Positions 1-15,067 of a stretch of 64,000 bases of DNA are shown in pieces. The position numbers were made by a program, and so were the translations under genes. Position 1 is the stretch's first letter; each line of letters starts with the position of its first letter. The stretch is taken from NCBI GenBank assembly GCA_947561395.2, contig OX387194.1:30018036-30082035 (forward strand), written 5' to 3'. The stretch is from Buxus sempervirens (Eukaryota > Streptophyta > Magnoliopsida > Buxales > Buxaceae). The notes beneath the pieces are model-generated. The model worked only from the letters and a program-made list of their open reading frames with translations. It ran no database searches and had not been told where the DNA came from.

Positions 1-497
1 ATGGAATTTCAGGCTACTAAGATGAAGCAAGTGAGATCACTCACTGAAAAGGTGAACTAGAACAAATTCCCATACAAAATCAATTTGTCAAATTGAAAAG
101 AAAAGAGCGGAAAGCAGGAGTTAGAATCAGGAACACAATTACCTGAGACAGGAGAAACAAAATTCGAAGTGATGCTGAAGGTTTGTTGGCTTTTATTAGA
201 GGCCACCAAATTAGCACCTTTATGACACCAATTATCCCCTAATCCAGCAATCGAGGAGAAAAACCTGAAATAATAATCAGCATGAGTAACAAAATTAAAA
301 TTCCAATTACAGAACCCCAAGAATTTTGAGTCATGAAATAGAAGAAATAAGGATTTAGTCAGAAACAAATGGTTGGATACCAAAATTTTGGGATCCAAAT
401 TGGGATAGGAATCGAAACCCTATGAAACCCTAGGTAACAATTGGAAACCCTAAGAAAGAGAAAAAGCATCGAAGAGATAGAAAAAAAAAACACGTAC

Positions 498-690
498 CCG
501 ACAAAACCGGAGAAGAACGACAGCTACGCACAGAGCTTCGCGGCAACGATCGGAGCTTGAGATTGCAGAAGAAATCAGATATAGTTTATTAATAAAACTG
601 TAGTTATTATGATTATTGACGACGAATAGCCGCGAGAGCGAGAGAGAGAGAGAGACGGAGTGGGAGAAAGCTAGAGTTAGCTATTTGCTT
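498..690 (-). promoter_or_regulatory. Candidate first exon / 5' leader of a gene leaving the window on the left
   Basis: Read on the minus strand, this stretch has the look of a plant 5' leader. It has a CT-rich start (the GA run at about 636-655 on the plus strand) and GC-rich non-coding sequence, followed at 497 by a good splice donor (GG|GTACGTG) and a T-rich intron start. The sequence further left (1-497) contains T-rich intron-like sequence and a TTTTCAG acceptor-like site near 45-51. No protein can be recognised; a small open frame at 57-398 (minus) has no family resemblance and is probably intronic. Function is unknown because the coding part would lie outside the window. Confidence 0.35.
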
Positions 691-1290
691 TCACACGCAC
701 GGTAGATATTTGCTTTCGCTTTGCGAGTTTGGATTTAGATTAGAGAGAGTTTTAATAAGAACTGGAGTCTGCCATAGAGTTAGCCATACGTTCAAGCACG
801 CCCGTTGGGTTCGAACCATAACGACCGAGTGAGTTAACTTTGCCATGTTCAAGTCGGTTTGACAGAATATTATTAACCAACTTGTCAACTTGTTTAAACT
901 CATTTGAAGTCAAAGGTAGATTGAAGTAGAACGATGGATTGCAAAATAATATTGTTATTCCAAACTTATGGGGTCTTTTTTTGTGTTAATCAGTGGGACA
1001 TGATCTGTACTGCAAGTCCCTATATGACATGCATTTTCCACATGGCAAATGATTTCTTGAAATTTAATTAACTTATCCACATGTATTTTTAGATGATTTG
1101 TCATGTTTATTAAGTTTAGATGTTGTAAATGCCTATTTAAAATGTCATGATATCTATTAGAGGGGGCTGTTTTTCTATGTGGGGCCCACAGATTTGCTAC
1201 GTGGGTAGCGCGTGAAATCCTCTAGTGTTTATTAAGTTTAGATGATCTTGTTGATTACATATCTTGAAAAATAAAGATACTGAAAAATTT

Positions 1291-1425
1291 CTTACTAAAA
1301 GTGACAGTTGGATTTATGGATCTTATTTCGATTAAATACTGTCCACTACACATGGTTACTCTTACTAAAAGTGACAGTTGAACATATGGATCTTACTTGG
1401 ATTAAATGGCATCCACGTGGATTAT
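1291..1425. repeat. Two-copy direct repeat, about 70-bp period
   Basis: The sequence beginning CTTACTAAAAGTGACAGTTG occurs at 1291 and again at 1361, with the following about 45 bp also similar (ATGGATCTTA...GGATTAAAT-type text). A shorter repeat, TTTATTAAGTTTAGATG, occurs near 1107 and 1228. The surrounding stretch 700-2017 has no convincing gene; it is AT-rich intergenic sequence. Confidence 0.7.
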
Positions 1426-2017
1426 GTGTGCAATTCCTTCATTGATTGGATGATGTGGATTGACTGTATTGTTCTTCCAGGCCATATAGACAATGATTAT
1501 GGAGGATAGAAATAAAAAAGGTATGTCATATTACCGGTATTTTGTTGGGATTCTGGAGTCCGAATAAATAGAATCACATTGCATGATCTTAAATAGATCA
1601 TTAATTGGGTTAGGTAAAGGATCCAATCATATATAAGATCAAACTCATTACTAGAATACACATATATATTGGCTTTTTTATTTTTATTTTATTTTTATAA
1701 CTTTTATTTTGATAATGACACGTGGAAAGAAAGAAAAAAGGAAATATCCTTTTTGAATAAGGTATAATTTGATTTCGTGATGGAAATATGGAATAGAATG
1801 CAAGGACAACCGAATCTTAAGAAATGGTATGCCACTGACAATGAGAAGCAACAGATAGCATGAGGAAGATTCGACAATGAAAATTATATACTTCGATAAA
1901 CCCAAATCTGCATAAAAAAATTTGGAGTACAATCACGAATTTTAAATTTTGGATATTAATTATTTATTTTCAAAATCTAAAACCCCGTTTAAGTACATTG
2001 CATGGAAAATAAATCTA

Positions 2018-2318
2018 TAATGCCATTTGGTCAATACGACTTTTGAGATAAATTTGTAATTTCTACATACATAAAATAATATAATACGAAGAAATAGGTG
2101 TGTGTGTGTGTTCCAATAGTCTTTTTAGTATATATTTAATAATAATACATTTATTATAATATGACAATATTTATATTGTACATAATATAATATAAATTAT
2201 ATTATATTATATATTAATTACATTTTCAACTAAAATTAATTCGAAACAAAGTTATGAGATTCTAGAATTGGATTCCACTAGATTCCAATTGCGAGAATCA
2301 CTACCAAATGCCCCCTAA
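2018..2318. mobile_element. Decayed MITE-like element, possibly PIF/Harbinger type
   Basis: Terminal inverted sequences TGCCATTTGGT (2021-2031) and ACCAAATGCCCCC (2303-2315) face each other and are flanked by TAA on both sides (2018-2020, 2316-2318), the target duplication expected of PIF/Harbinger MITEs. The interior is AT-rich and non-coding. Only about 10 bp of the termini match, so chance is possible. Confidence 0.4.
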
Positions 2319-2946
2319 GAGTGAACCATAACAAAGTTTTTTATTAGGACGAAATTTCTAAAATTTTTTTTTATCGGAAATCAGGGTTTTAGGAATGTTT
2401 AGGTATAATTGATTTCTTGAGCTTCCAAAATTTGCTAAATACCTTAGCATTTAAATGATGAAATTTTGTACTAGACCACAAAAACCTGATTTTGTTCTTG
2501 AATTGGAAAGTTGACTTTTTATTCCTATAGAATTTGGGTCCAAAACTATTTTCAATGGATTAAATTTTTTTGTTGGGGGGTGGTTTGCTTATTTACATGT
2601 AATGCATTAAGTAAATGGAGATTAAAAAGTAAAAGGACATTTAATTAAATGATATTATTGTAAATAAATACTATCTATGAAAATAAGGGTCAAAGCTATG
2701 CAAAATTACTTGTCTCTAATTTACTTGATCTGCAAAATAAGGGTCAAAGCTATGTAAATAAATCCAAGTTTATTACAAAGATACCTGTCGCTAAATTACT
2801 TGATTTGCCCATTTTAACCCTCAAATTCCCATAATTCACCTCCAATTCATGCTTTGGATTGAGTTCTAAAAGAATCTAGACCTATAATTTGGCCTATTCT
2901 TGGGCTCTTCTACTCCTTCTATATTGCCTATAAACAGAGGCCAAGG
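2319..2946. repeat. Old repeat A1, left part (with TATA-like box near 2928)
   Basis: The right end of this stretch (about 2815-2946) matches 20785-20925 (repeat A2) at a diverged level, including the text around a TATA-like CCTATAAA box. The part 2340-2640 also resembles 7540-7910 inside T3. It is non-coding. It resumes at 5309 after insertion of T1 and again at 19726 after insertion of T2. It may be the LTR of an older family; its outer ends were not found. Confidence 0.55.
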
Positions 2947-5308
2947 TGTAATGCCCCTGAACCCGGGTTAATGCAAAATAGGCACCCAACTCGAATCCGA
3001 AGTGCTACTGGGCCCAAAGCATCTAATTACCAGACAATCAAATAAAATTCATTCAACAATTAATATCAGAGTGCGGAAGTCTAACATTAATAAAATCAAT
3101 AAGCGTGAATAAAAGTGTCATCCAAACCATCACATCAATAATAATCAAAGTCTGATAAATAGGTTCTATCACTCTCACTCTCACTCTCATAATCATCCAA
3201 TCTATAAAATAATAAAATAAGAATCAAATGTATCAACCTCCAATCAATAACTACTCAGAATAGTAATAATCCTCTGGAAGAAAGCCAGCAAACTTGCCTT
3301 GAGAACCAACCCCAAAGTCTTCCTCATGCGGATCAGCTGAAAAACAAAACAAAACATAGATGAGATACGAATATCCCAGTAGGTAACATGATGCATGGAT
3401 AAATAGTTTATACATAAAAATAATCATGTTTTCATGCTCGATAAAGTAAACGAGAAAAGTAGGATACAATCTCGACAATTAAATCAATACTCAATTAAAA
3501 ACATTTCATCAAGTATAATCTTTCCCATCAACATGATTTTCAACACAAAGGTGCAATGAACAAAAACCAAAATTAAACCATCATATAGCATTGTAGGACT
3601 CATGAAGACAAGCAGGCCTTTGAAAAGAAACTTTCCATCCACTATGCCACTATGCAACTTATGAGCGAAGCTAGTAATACAATCCTTACAGCCGAATCCG
3701 AAGCTGACAATATGAGGCCTAGACATCGACTTATTACGCACAAAACTCACGTACCAGCAACGATATCTGAAATACGGAATTTGGCATGTACCACCCAAGC
3801 ATGCAGGCCCTAAATCTGAACATGGGGATGGCCGCTAATCTGCACATACAAGGTACTCACCAGCAACTGAAATCTGAAATGAGACCCTATTGACATGAAG
3901 ACCCCCAATGTAAACTAACTTGTAAATGAAGCGCGAATGCAAACTAAGAGTATCCGACCAAAGAAAAACCTCTTCACTCTCAAGCTTAACTCTATTTATC
4001 CATATGCAGCTATGCCCACTAGACACCAACAATAGAAACTCACTCAAAATCAATGTAATTTAGTAATAGTGCCTAGTGGCATATAGGGTTTTCTAAAGCT
4101 TATACTCTATCAAAAAATAACTCATCATATCAAATCTGGTATGAAGTTTTTCTAATAAAGTTTCAGTAGTCAAGACACTTAAAATATACTATACAGAATA
4201 AGAATTATTCAAGTCAACTCAAATCAGATTGTGAAAGAATCCAAATTCCGTGAATACCAAAAGTAAGACATTCTTTTAGCAAAACATATCTAAATACTCA
4301 TTAAATTGTTTTTAAGGCAACGATCAATGTAAACAATTTGTAAGCACTTAATACTTGGTTCAAAGATCTAATATCATTAAAAGTCATTTTATATTGAAAT
4401 TTCTCTCAAAATTCATAAAATTAGAAATTTGTGTTGATCGCTCGACCCAAGCGCTCAAGCGGTATGGTTAGGCGATTGTATCTAAATCTAAACCAGAAAA
4501 CAACCTGGGCGCTCAAGCGAAATGATGGGCGACCTAAATAATTTTTTGGATTTTGAACTGTTGCTCGACCCTGGTCGCTTAGGCAATCGGTTGGGCGACT
4601 GGTTATTTAAAATATACAGGCGAGTCACTAGACAGAATCGCTCAGGTGATCATGTCGAGCGCTCGACTAATAGCGGTTAATTCCAACTTCCGAAACAAGT
4701 CTTTATGCAATATACTACTTCTTGTACATAAAAATCAACTCTAATCGTATTCATAATCATATATTCAACACTTCAAATCATGCTAGAGGATCAAAACTCA
4801 ATAAAAACACATTTACATCTAAATGGGTGTGCTACCTACCTCTGATCGCTCAAGGTTTCCTTCTTCCTCTTTTGTCTTCTTAGTTTGGGATCTGATCTCT
4901 ACTATATCAGCCACACAACTCTTTCTGAATGCAGTTCTCCTCAAGACTAGTAAGACTCCTCGTTTCTTCTTCTCCTCTCTCGGTTTCTCTTCTTTTCTCT
5001 TAGCCGCCAAAGACACTACGTAGGTATAGGTATACGATTAGTTGTATAAAACCCTATTTTATTCCATACGATCCCATGTAACTCCCCGCTACCAACTTTC
5101 ATACAACTAACCAATTAGATCAAAAATAACTCTTAACTTTATACTTACCTCATTATCTCATGATCCAACGGTTGGATTTGCATCATACTCCAGATCTCCT
5201 TCATTCATATGATCACCTGTATAATTAATTACAAAGTTTCAGTAAAGACCACAATAAAATACAGATATTTATTTAATTAAAATTTTTGAAAATTGTCGGG
5301 GTCTTACA
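2947..5308 (-). mobile_element. T1: solo LTR, gypsy-type (Tekay/Del-like) family
   Basis: This 2362-bp unit begins TGTAATGCCCC and ends CGGGGTCTTACA, TG...CA ends that are inverted copies of each other. Flanks are CAAGG and CTAGG (4 of 5 bases), and repeat A1 continues on both sides, so this is a single inserted LTR with no internal region. Sense is minus, judged from T8, where the same LTR in plus orientation is followed by a primer-binding site and gag. Nearly the same 5' part is seen in T7 (22227 to about 22940). A GC-rich palindrome block lies at about 4430-4680. Small open frames inside have no family resemblance. Confidence 0.8.
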
Positions 5309-5500
5309 CTAGGTCTCATTGCTAAAGGTTGTAAAATTTGAGAGGGGGGTTCTTGCTTTAAAAGGGGAGACTCTACCAAATTGCTTACTTGATGTACAAT
5401 TGCTTGCTTGCTTTGGAGGATCTTTGCTACAGGTAAATTATCCTTTTAATTTATGCAAGTCCATTTAATTTTCAGCATCTCTTCTTCTATTCCTTCTCTA
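5309..5500. repeat. Old repeat A1, middle part
   Basis: This matches about 20925-21110 in A2 (diverged). It links the end of T1 to the start of T2, showing that both inserted into the same older repeat. Confidence 0.55.
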
Positions 5501-8164
5501 TGATAGAGCAAAATTTTCAAAATTAAATAATTAAATTATTATTAAGTTATTTAAGGTAATTTTACTAATCCAAGAAATGGATTTGTGTAGGTGATCACCT
5601 GGAAGAAGGAGATGCAGAATTTGACGAAAATCCAACAGTTGGATCTTAAGATCAAAGGTAGATATTTTTATAGAATTAGTTTAAATTTATTTGGTAGAGT
5701 ATAGGGAGTTTAATACACTTAAGATGTATGGAATCATGTTTATTAAATCAAAAATTAAATAGTATTTGAGAGTGTGCGTACATGAATAGAAGGAGTACTA
5801 AAAGAGTTCTATGGTTTTGGGGAAACTTTCTAATTAAATGGGTGTGCATATAAGATTGGAAAAAGATTTCTAAGTCTCTCTTTTCGTGTTTGTCGACTAA
5901 GGAAGAGGAGAGCATCAGTCGTGCGTTTGGTTTTGATTCATGGATGATTTGTGATGATAATACATGTATTTTCATGCTTTGTGATGATTTAATATGAGAA
6001 GTATAATGTAGCGCCCCAGATCCGGGTTTGCCCTATCACATCACCGACCCGTCCTCGAGACCTACTTATGGGCCCAAAAGAACCTAATAAACACAATTAA
6101 CGCGGGCAATTACAAAGTAATCATCAGAGTGCATAAACAATAAGAAGCATAGAATAAAAATTTCCATATAACAAAAGATCATCTATGTAATAACTCCAAA
6201 GGATAACGTCTGGGTATACAAAAAGGCAACTAAGATCTCTTCACATCTCTTCTCACATGTACAGACATATACAAAAGTGATAATCTAAAGATAACTCTCA
6301 AGTCTACAAATCCAAAAAGAATAATTACATCCCATTTATGGTTTCAAAAAAAAAAAAAACAAATATCATAACACAAAGAGAACCCTATGATGGGTAGTAG
6401 AAGTCCTTGGGCCCATGCTCAAGCTCACCCTCAATATCTGCCCTAGTACGTGGCTTACCAAGTGGATCTGAAAACAAATCCGGTAAAACAAAACGCGTGA
6501 GACTTAAAGTCCCAGTAAGTAGCAAACATGCATGAATGGAAACAGTTTATGCAATTCATATAGCATCACGTATAGAAGCAGTTTAGACAATTCATATAAC
6601 ATCATGCATAAAGGCAGTTCATGCAATTAATATTCTCAAGTCAAAGCATCTAAATTGTATAACACATGAAATTAGCTCGATAGACCCAATCATTTACTAC
6701 AAGTATATCTTGGTAGAACTCATAATGTAAAACAAACCTTTTGCATCTGTTACTAGAACCAATGCCTCATTCTGCAAACCAAGAGAGTGTACTCAATGCA
6801 AAAACCCAGTGGAATTCCCCATCCACTGCCATTCAACCAAGGCCAAGTGAGATATACACCGTCACTACCAGTCAACCACAGCCAAGTGAGATCTACACCG
6901 TCATTGCCAAGTGGGACTACTCAATCAATGCGAATAAACTCTAGGCCATTTGCCCGGTCAAATCACATAAGAGAGCTCATCATAACTTTACCAAATCAAA
7001 TCAATATTAACAAAGTGTAAGAAATAATCAATAATCACTACACGTCCAAATCTAAATCAAAGTAAAATACATACACCATCAAACTCACAAAATACATCCA
7101 AATCCAAATCAAAGTAGAATACATACACCATCAAGTTCACAAAATACCTCCAAATCCAAATCAAAATAAAATACATCCAAATCCACTGGCATTCAATCAA
7201 TGGGCAAGTGGAATTGCTCATCCATTGCCATTCAACCAAGGCTAAGTGAGATTTACACTGTTATTGCCATTCACTCAAGGGCAAGTGAGATCTACAACAT
7301 CCCTGCCTGTCAACCACGGCCAAGTGAGATCTACACTGTCACTGCCAAGTGGGACCCAGGGCTAAGCATCTTATCAAATTCATAGGAGATCTCAACATTA
7401 TCTTTAATAAACCCACCTCAAGCAAACCAATAGCTATAAATTCCACAATTCACATATTCGATAAGAGGGATAGCCTTAGGATTCCCAATAAGGTCACCAT
7501 ACCAAAAATAAATGAATTCGGAGACAAAAAGTTTCAGACCTCAAAAACATTCTAAGTCTGGTTAAAAATGTTGACTTTTAGGGTATATGATTTTTCTAGA
7601 CAAATCTACAAGGAGTTTCGGGATCAATTTCTAGTTATAGTCTATTAGAGGGTTGACAAAATTTCTGGAATTTTTTGGGCTTCTGAGTCGCTCATTCGGG
7701 TATCAAACTCAAAAAGTGGTTTTTGGTGAAAATCGGCCCAAACTGGAAATTTAGACATGAACTAGAAAGTTGACTTTTTATAGGTTGGGAATTGGGCCTT
7801 GAGAGTATTTTTAATGGTTCCAAATAGGGGGTAAAATCTTATTTACAGGTAAAGACGTAAGTAAATGGAGCAATAAATACACATGACATTTACTTTTCAT
7901 GTAATAAGGCTGTTGTGTAGGAGGCTTAGGTTGTTTGGGAAAGGGTTGAGGAAGGAAAGGGTGAAAAACTATCAAAAAAGGGCTTCTTCTAACGTTCGGG
8001 TGTTCAACTAAGTTCTTGAGGACGTTCGGGTGTCTAGGTTAAAAATAGGCTTGACGTTCGGGCGTTCACCTATACCTTATGGACATGCGCGTTAAGGTTT
8101 AAATCAGGGCCGACGTGTGCGCGTTAAACCAAACCTGGATGGACATTCGCGTGTCCATTGCCAC

Positions 8165-10850
<2,686 letters not shown>

Positions 10851-11717
10851 CCCACGATTAATCGCCCAGACTAATCCTGATTCGCGATTAGGATAACAGA
10901 GACTGATTTTTTTGTGGTCTTGGCTCAGGATTAATCGCCAATTTTTAGGATTAATCGCCACTTTGGGTTTTCAAATATTTTTGGCCATTTTCAACTCAAA
11001 ACTCATACCAACCCTATCCAACCTTCCCAATACCAAATGGAATGATCATTAAACCTCCCAACATGCCCAAATACACATTCCAATATAGGAATCTACCCAA
11101 AATACATATAAACATAAATCCAACCACATGAAACCCCATTCAACCCACCAACTCAAACCAAAACTGAAAGGTGACCAATATAGGTTGGAAATCCATGGCA
11201 AATCAATAGAAAGCTAAACAAGAATAGTTATACAATCAAATCCTACAAATTTTAGAAGCAAAACCCCACATGCAAGTGAATTTCCAGTTTATCCAAACCC
11301 TAGGAGAGAGAAATACGAAGATCCATGGTAAATCAATAGAAAACTAAACAGGATAGTTATGCAGTCAAAACCCTACGAATTTTAGAGGGAAAACCCAACA
11401 TGCAAGTGATTTTCTAGTTTATCAAAACCCTAGGAGAGAGAAATACGAAAATCAAATAAATTCATTTTAGTTTGAAGGGTTTGCTATTTACTTGTGAAAT
11501 GGAGGAGCACAACTTCTCTTCTTCTACTTCTTCTCCTTCTTCTTGAAGCTTTCAAGCAAGCTCCCACTCTTTTTCTCTTGTTCTATACGTCAAAGACAAG
11601 GAAGGGTTCTCAAAAACACTAGATATTTTAGTTAAGGCATCATTTGATATGCCCAACTCTTGATCTTTCAAATCTGCCCCTAAACAAAGCTTTTATTCAA
11701 CTAAAACCCTTAGGTTG

Positions 11718-12490
11718 TACCTAAGGCATACCAGGGGGTACCTTAGTGTTATGAGGAAAGGTACCTTAGTGTTAAGTGGGGGGTACCTTAGTGTTACTTG
11801 AGAGGTACCTTAGTGTTTTAAGGGGATTTACCTTAGTTATTCCAAGGGATATAATTTAAGTATATTTGGGGGGTGTACCTTAGTAATATAAGAGGGGTAC
11901 CTTAGTTATAGAAGGGGTGTACCTTAATCATAGGAGGGGGTACCTTTAGGTAATACAAGAGATATACCCTAGGTAATATAAGGGGTGAACCTTAGTTATA
12001 CAAGAGAGTACCTTAGTTGTATAAGATGGGTACTTTAGTTATATAAAAGGGGTACCTTAGTTATATAAGGGGGTACTTTAGTTATACAAAGGGGTACCTT
12101 AATTATATAAGAGGGGTGCTTTAGTTATACAAATGGGTACCTTAGTTATATAAGAGGGGTACCTTAGGCATTCCAGAGGGGTACCTTAGGCAATATAAGG
12201 GGGTACTTTAGGCAACACCAGTGGGGTACTTTGGGTGTACAAGTGGGGTACCTTAGGCAACACATGGGGGTACCTTAGGCAACACAAGTGGGGTACCTTA
12301 GGTAATACAAGGGGGTACCTTAGGTAATACAAGGGTGTATCTTAAGTAGTACTTGGGTGTACTCTAGGTATACTTGGGTGGTACTTTGGGTAATACATGA
12401 GTGTACCTTAGGCATACAATAGAGGTACCTTGGGTATACTTAGGAGTTACTTTAGGTATCCTTAGGAGATACTTTAGGTACACTTAACTC
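11718..12490. repeat. Minisatellite, about 35 units of 20-25 bp
   Basis: Units of the type GGGGTACCTTAGTTATATAA run in one array inside T3. The variable half changes along the array: TGTTA-type units first, then TTATATAAG-type, then GCAACACAAG-type, and finally GTATACTTGG-type. Many units contain GGTACC. This ordered drift suggests local duplication of neighbouring units rather than exchange across the whole array. Confidence 0.95.
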
Positions 12491-12741
12491 TAATTTTTCA
12501 GAATTTGATTTCCAATTCACTAGAACTAATTGGAGAGTATCTTAGCTAATTGAAATTAAGAAATAACATTAACTAGGCTTATCTTAATAACTTCAATAAA
12601 ATTCAATTTGATTTCCCTAAATCCTTAAGTATAATCCACATTCACCCCATCTTCATAACACAAGTACTTAATTAGTCTAATAATCCCACTTTAGATAATT
12701 AAGCTTAATAATTAAGATATAATCCGTGACAGGGTTTTACA

Positions 12742-13860
12742 TATAAGTTGTAAAACAAGTAGATTAAAATATTTTGGGTTTCATGTTTTATTCAAAAGAA
12801 TTGTGATTTAGGTGTTTGATTTGATGAAAAACTTGAGTTTGATTTGTTTATAATGATTTAGTATGTTGTAAAGATGATATTAGATATATTGGGATTGATT
12901 TGAAGCAATATAATCATGTTTATAAAGATTAAAGTAGAGAAAATCAAAAATTCCAGAAAACTTGTGAACTGGAGAAATTGGTCGAACGCTTGAGATGTTG
13001 CTTGAGCGCCGTGTCGAGAGCCCGTGTAATTTGTTAAGACATCTGACAAAGGGTTGAGCGCCTTGCTTGTGTTTATTTTGTTTTGAAAACTGAATGGATG
13101 CTCAACATAGGTCGAGCACTATCTTGAGCACCCGAAGTAGAGTAAACCTAGAAAACTAGGGCAAGAGCACCGTGCCCATTGTAAACCTTGAGAGTATAGG
13201 CCGCTCGAGCATGGGATTGAGCCCCCAACTCTATTTTTCTGAATTTGAGAAATTTGTGTAATTTTCAACTACGAAATGATTTTTAATCAAATCCAAACCC
13301 ATGTACCAACAAGATTTAGGTGTTTATGAGTTGTTTTCACTAATCAATTGTTTAAATACAATTTTATAAAGATTTTGGGTACCATCTACTGAAATAGGTC
13401 TTCTTTCGGTTCTAAAAAGATTATTGGTTCCAAACTTTGTTTTAAATTGAATTGGTTGCTTCCCTCACTTGTATAAGTTAGTTTTACATGTGTTTTAAGT
13501 CGTGGAATTGATGGGAAATGTTTTATACCAGATTTGGGTATATTGAGCTTATGATTTGGATTTGAAAGGGCTTTGATTATTTTATATGCCACATGGCACC
13601 ATATGGTTTCATATTGCTATTGAAGTATCGTTTAAGTGTGTCTAATACGAATAATTGAGTATGGATCCATAGTGTCAAACTAGATAGTGAAGGAGTTTCC
13701 TTTGTTTAAGTACTTTTGCTTTACGATCGCACTTTCTTTGTAAGTTAGTTTGCATCTAGAGGTCTTCATTTACAATAGGGACTCATTTCAGATTTAGCTT
13801 GATAGTGAGGCTCACATAGTGAGGTTACCCCTATATGTGATGATAAGCGGCTACCCCCAT
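12742..13860 (+). repeat. T2 middle segment between T3 and T5
   Basis: This is LTR sequence of T2 resuming after T3. It includes a block of CGAGCACC/GAGCGCC-type motifs (12960-13220) and the text GGTACCATCTACTGAAATAGG (about 13379), which recurs as GGTACGTTCTACTGAAATAGG in T8 (about 28559). Non-coding. Confidence 0.7.
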
Positions 13861-15067
13861 TGTAACGCCCCGAATCTGGATCTCATATCCAAACCAGAAG
13901 AGTTAATAACTGTGGGCCAAAGCAACATTAAAATAAATGGCAAACTAAATTTTTCATTAATTATTAGAGTCGCAATTAAGAGTAATAATTAAAAATAACT
14001 GGTATCGTTCACTCTTTTGTCATATTACAATTTTACATTCTAGTTTCATAATTGGGAATAATTAACGTTCTACCCCTTTCGCTAAAATACCCCAGGCTTG
14101 CTGATCTCATCAAGAGTACCTGAAAAATAGGAAAAACAGGAGTGAAATATAAATCTCAACAAGTAGCAATGTGCATGCAATAAAACAGTCTATGATTTTA
14201 TAAATAAAATAATGAAGTATGTGATTAAACCAAATCAATAATAAATCAATCATAACAATCAACAAACCATATATATGACATCATAAGACTAATGAAATCA
14301 TAAACAGAGTTACTATAGACATGTGCCAATATGCCACCTAATCGATTTACAAGCGGGCCAGCCGATACCGGTCAAGCTATTCGATGCAATACGGAAGTAC
14401 TCAACCGATACTAGAGTGAGTTGGCATGTATGGTCCAACCGAATCAGAGTGCATGACGTAGCAACCGACCGATACCGAAGATGTACCGTCCTCGGGATGA
14501 TGGAATGCCTATGGCACAGAATAAGAACTTCAGAAAATAATTCAATTTACAAGCTACTCTATGGATCCATTAAAAGCTAAGCCTACTAGGCACAACTTAC
14601 AATAGAAAACATTTAATAACTTATTGATAAATGCAATCAATATTGAATATAAAGGAATACACCATGAGATAGCTGCATACGGGAGAACAAGAGGCATACG
14701 CTATGAAATAACTGCATACGCGAAGTCACATACATGATAGAACAATACCCACATTCGTTGAGACATATACATATCAAGAATAAACCCCCATACTAGGAGA
14801 CACCAACGTGTCGAATCATGTAACCACAATCATCACCAAAATCTTAATTGTAATTCAACAGATATATAACATAACCAAAATTAGGTTTTAAATAGAGTTC
14901 TAGGTCTTTAAAACAAAATAAATAGAAAACGTGTCCAATTCCTTAATCAAATGCTCAGAATATGATTTATCAGTGTAGGCATCCTTAAATCATCCTTCTT
15001 TAATTGTTAGACAAGTTAATAACTCACTTTTATAAGCTTTACTCAATTTATATACCTTGGTCAAGAT

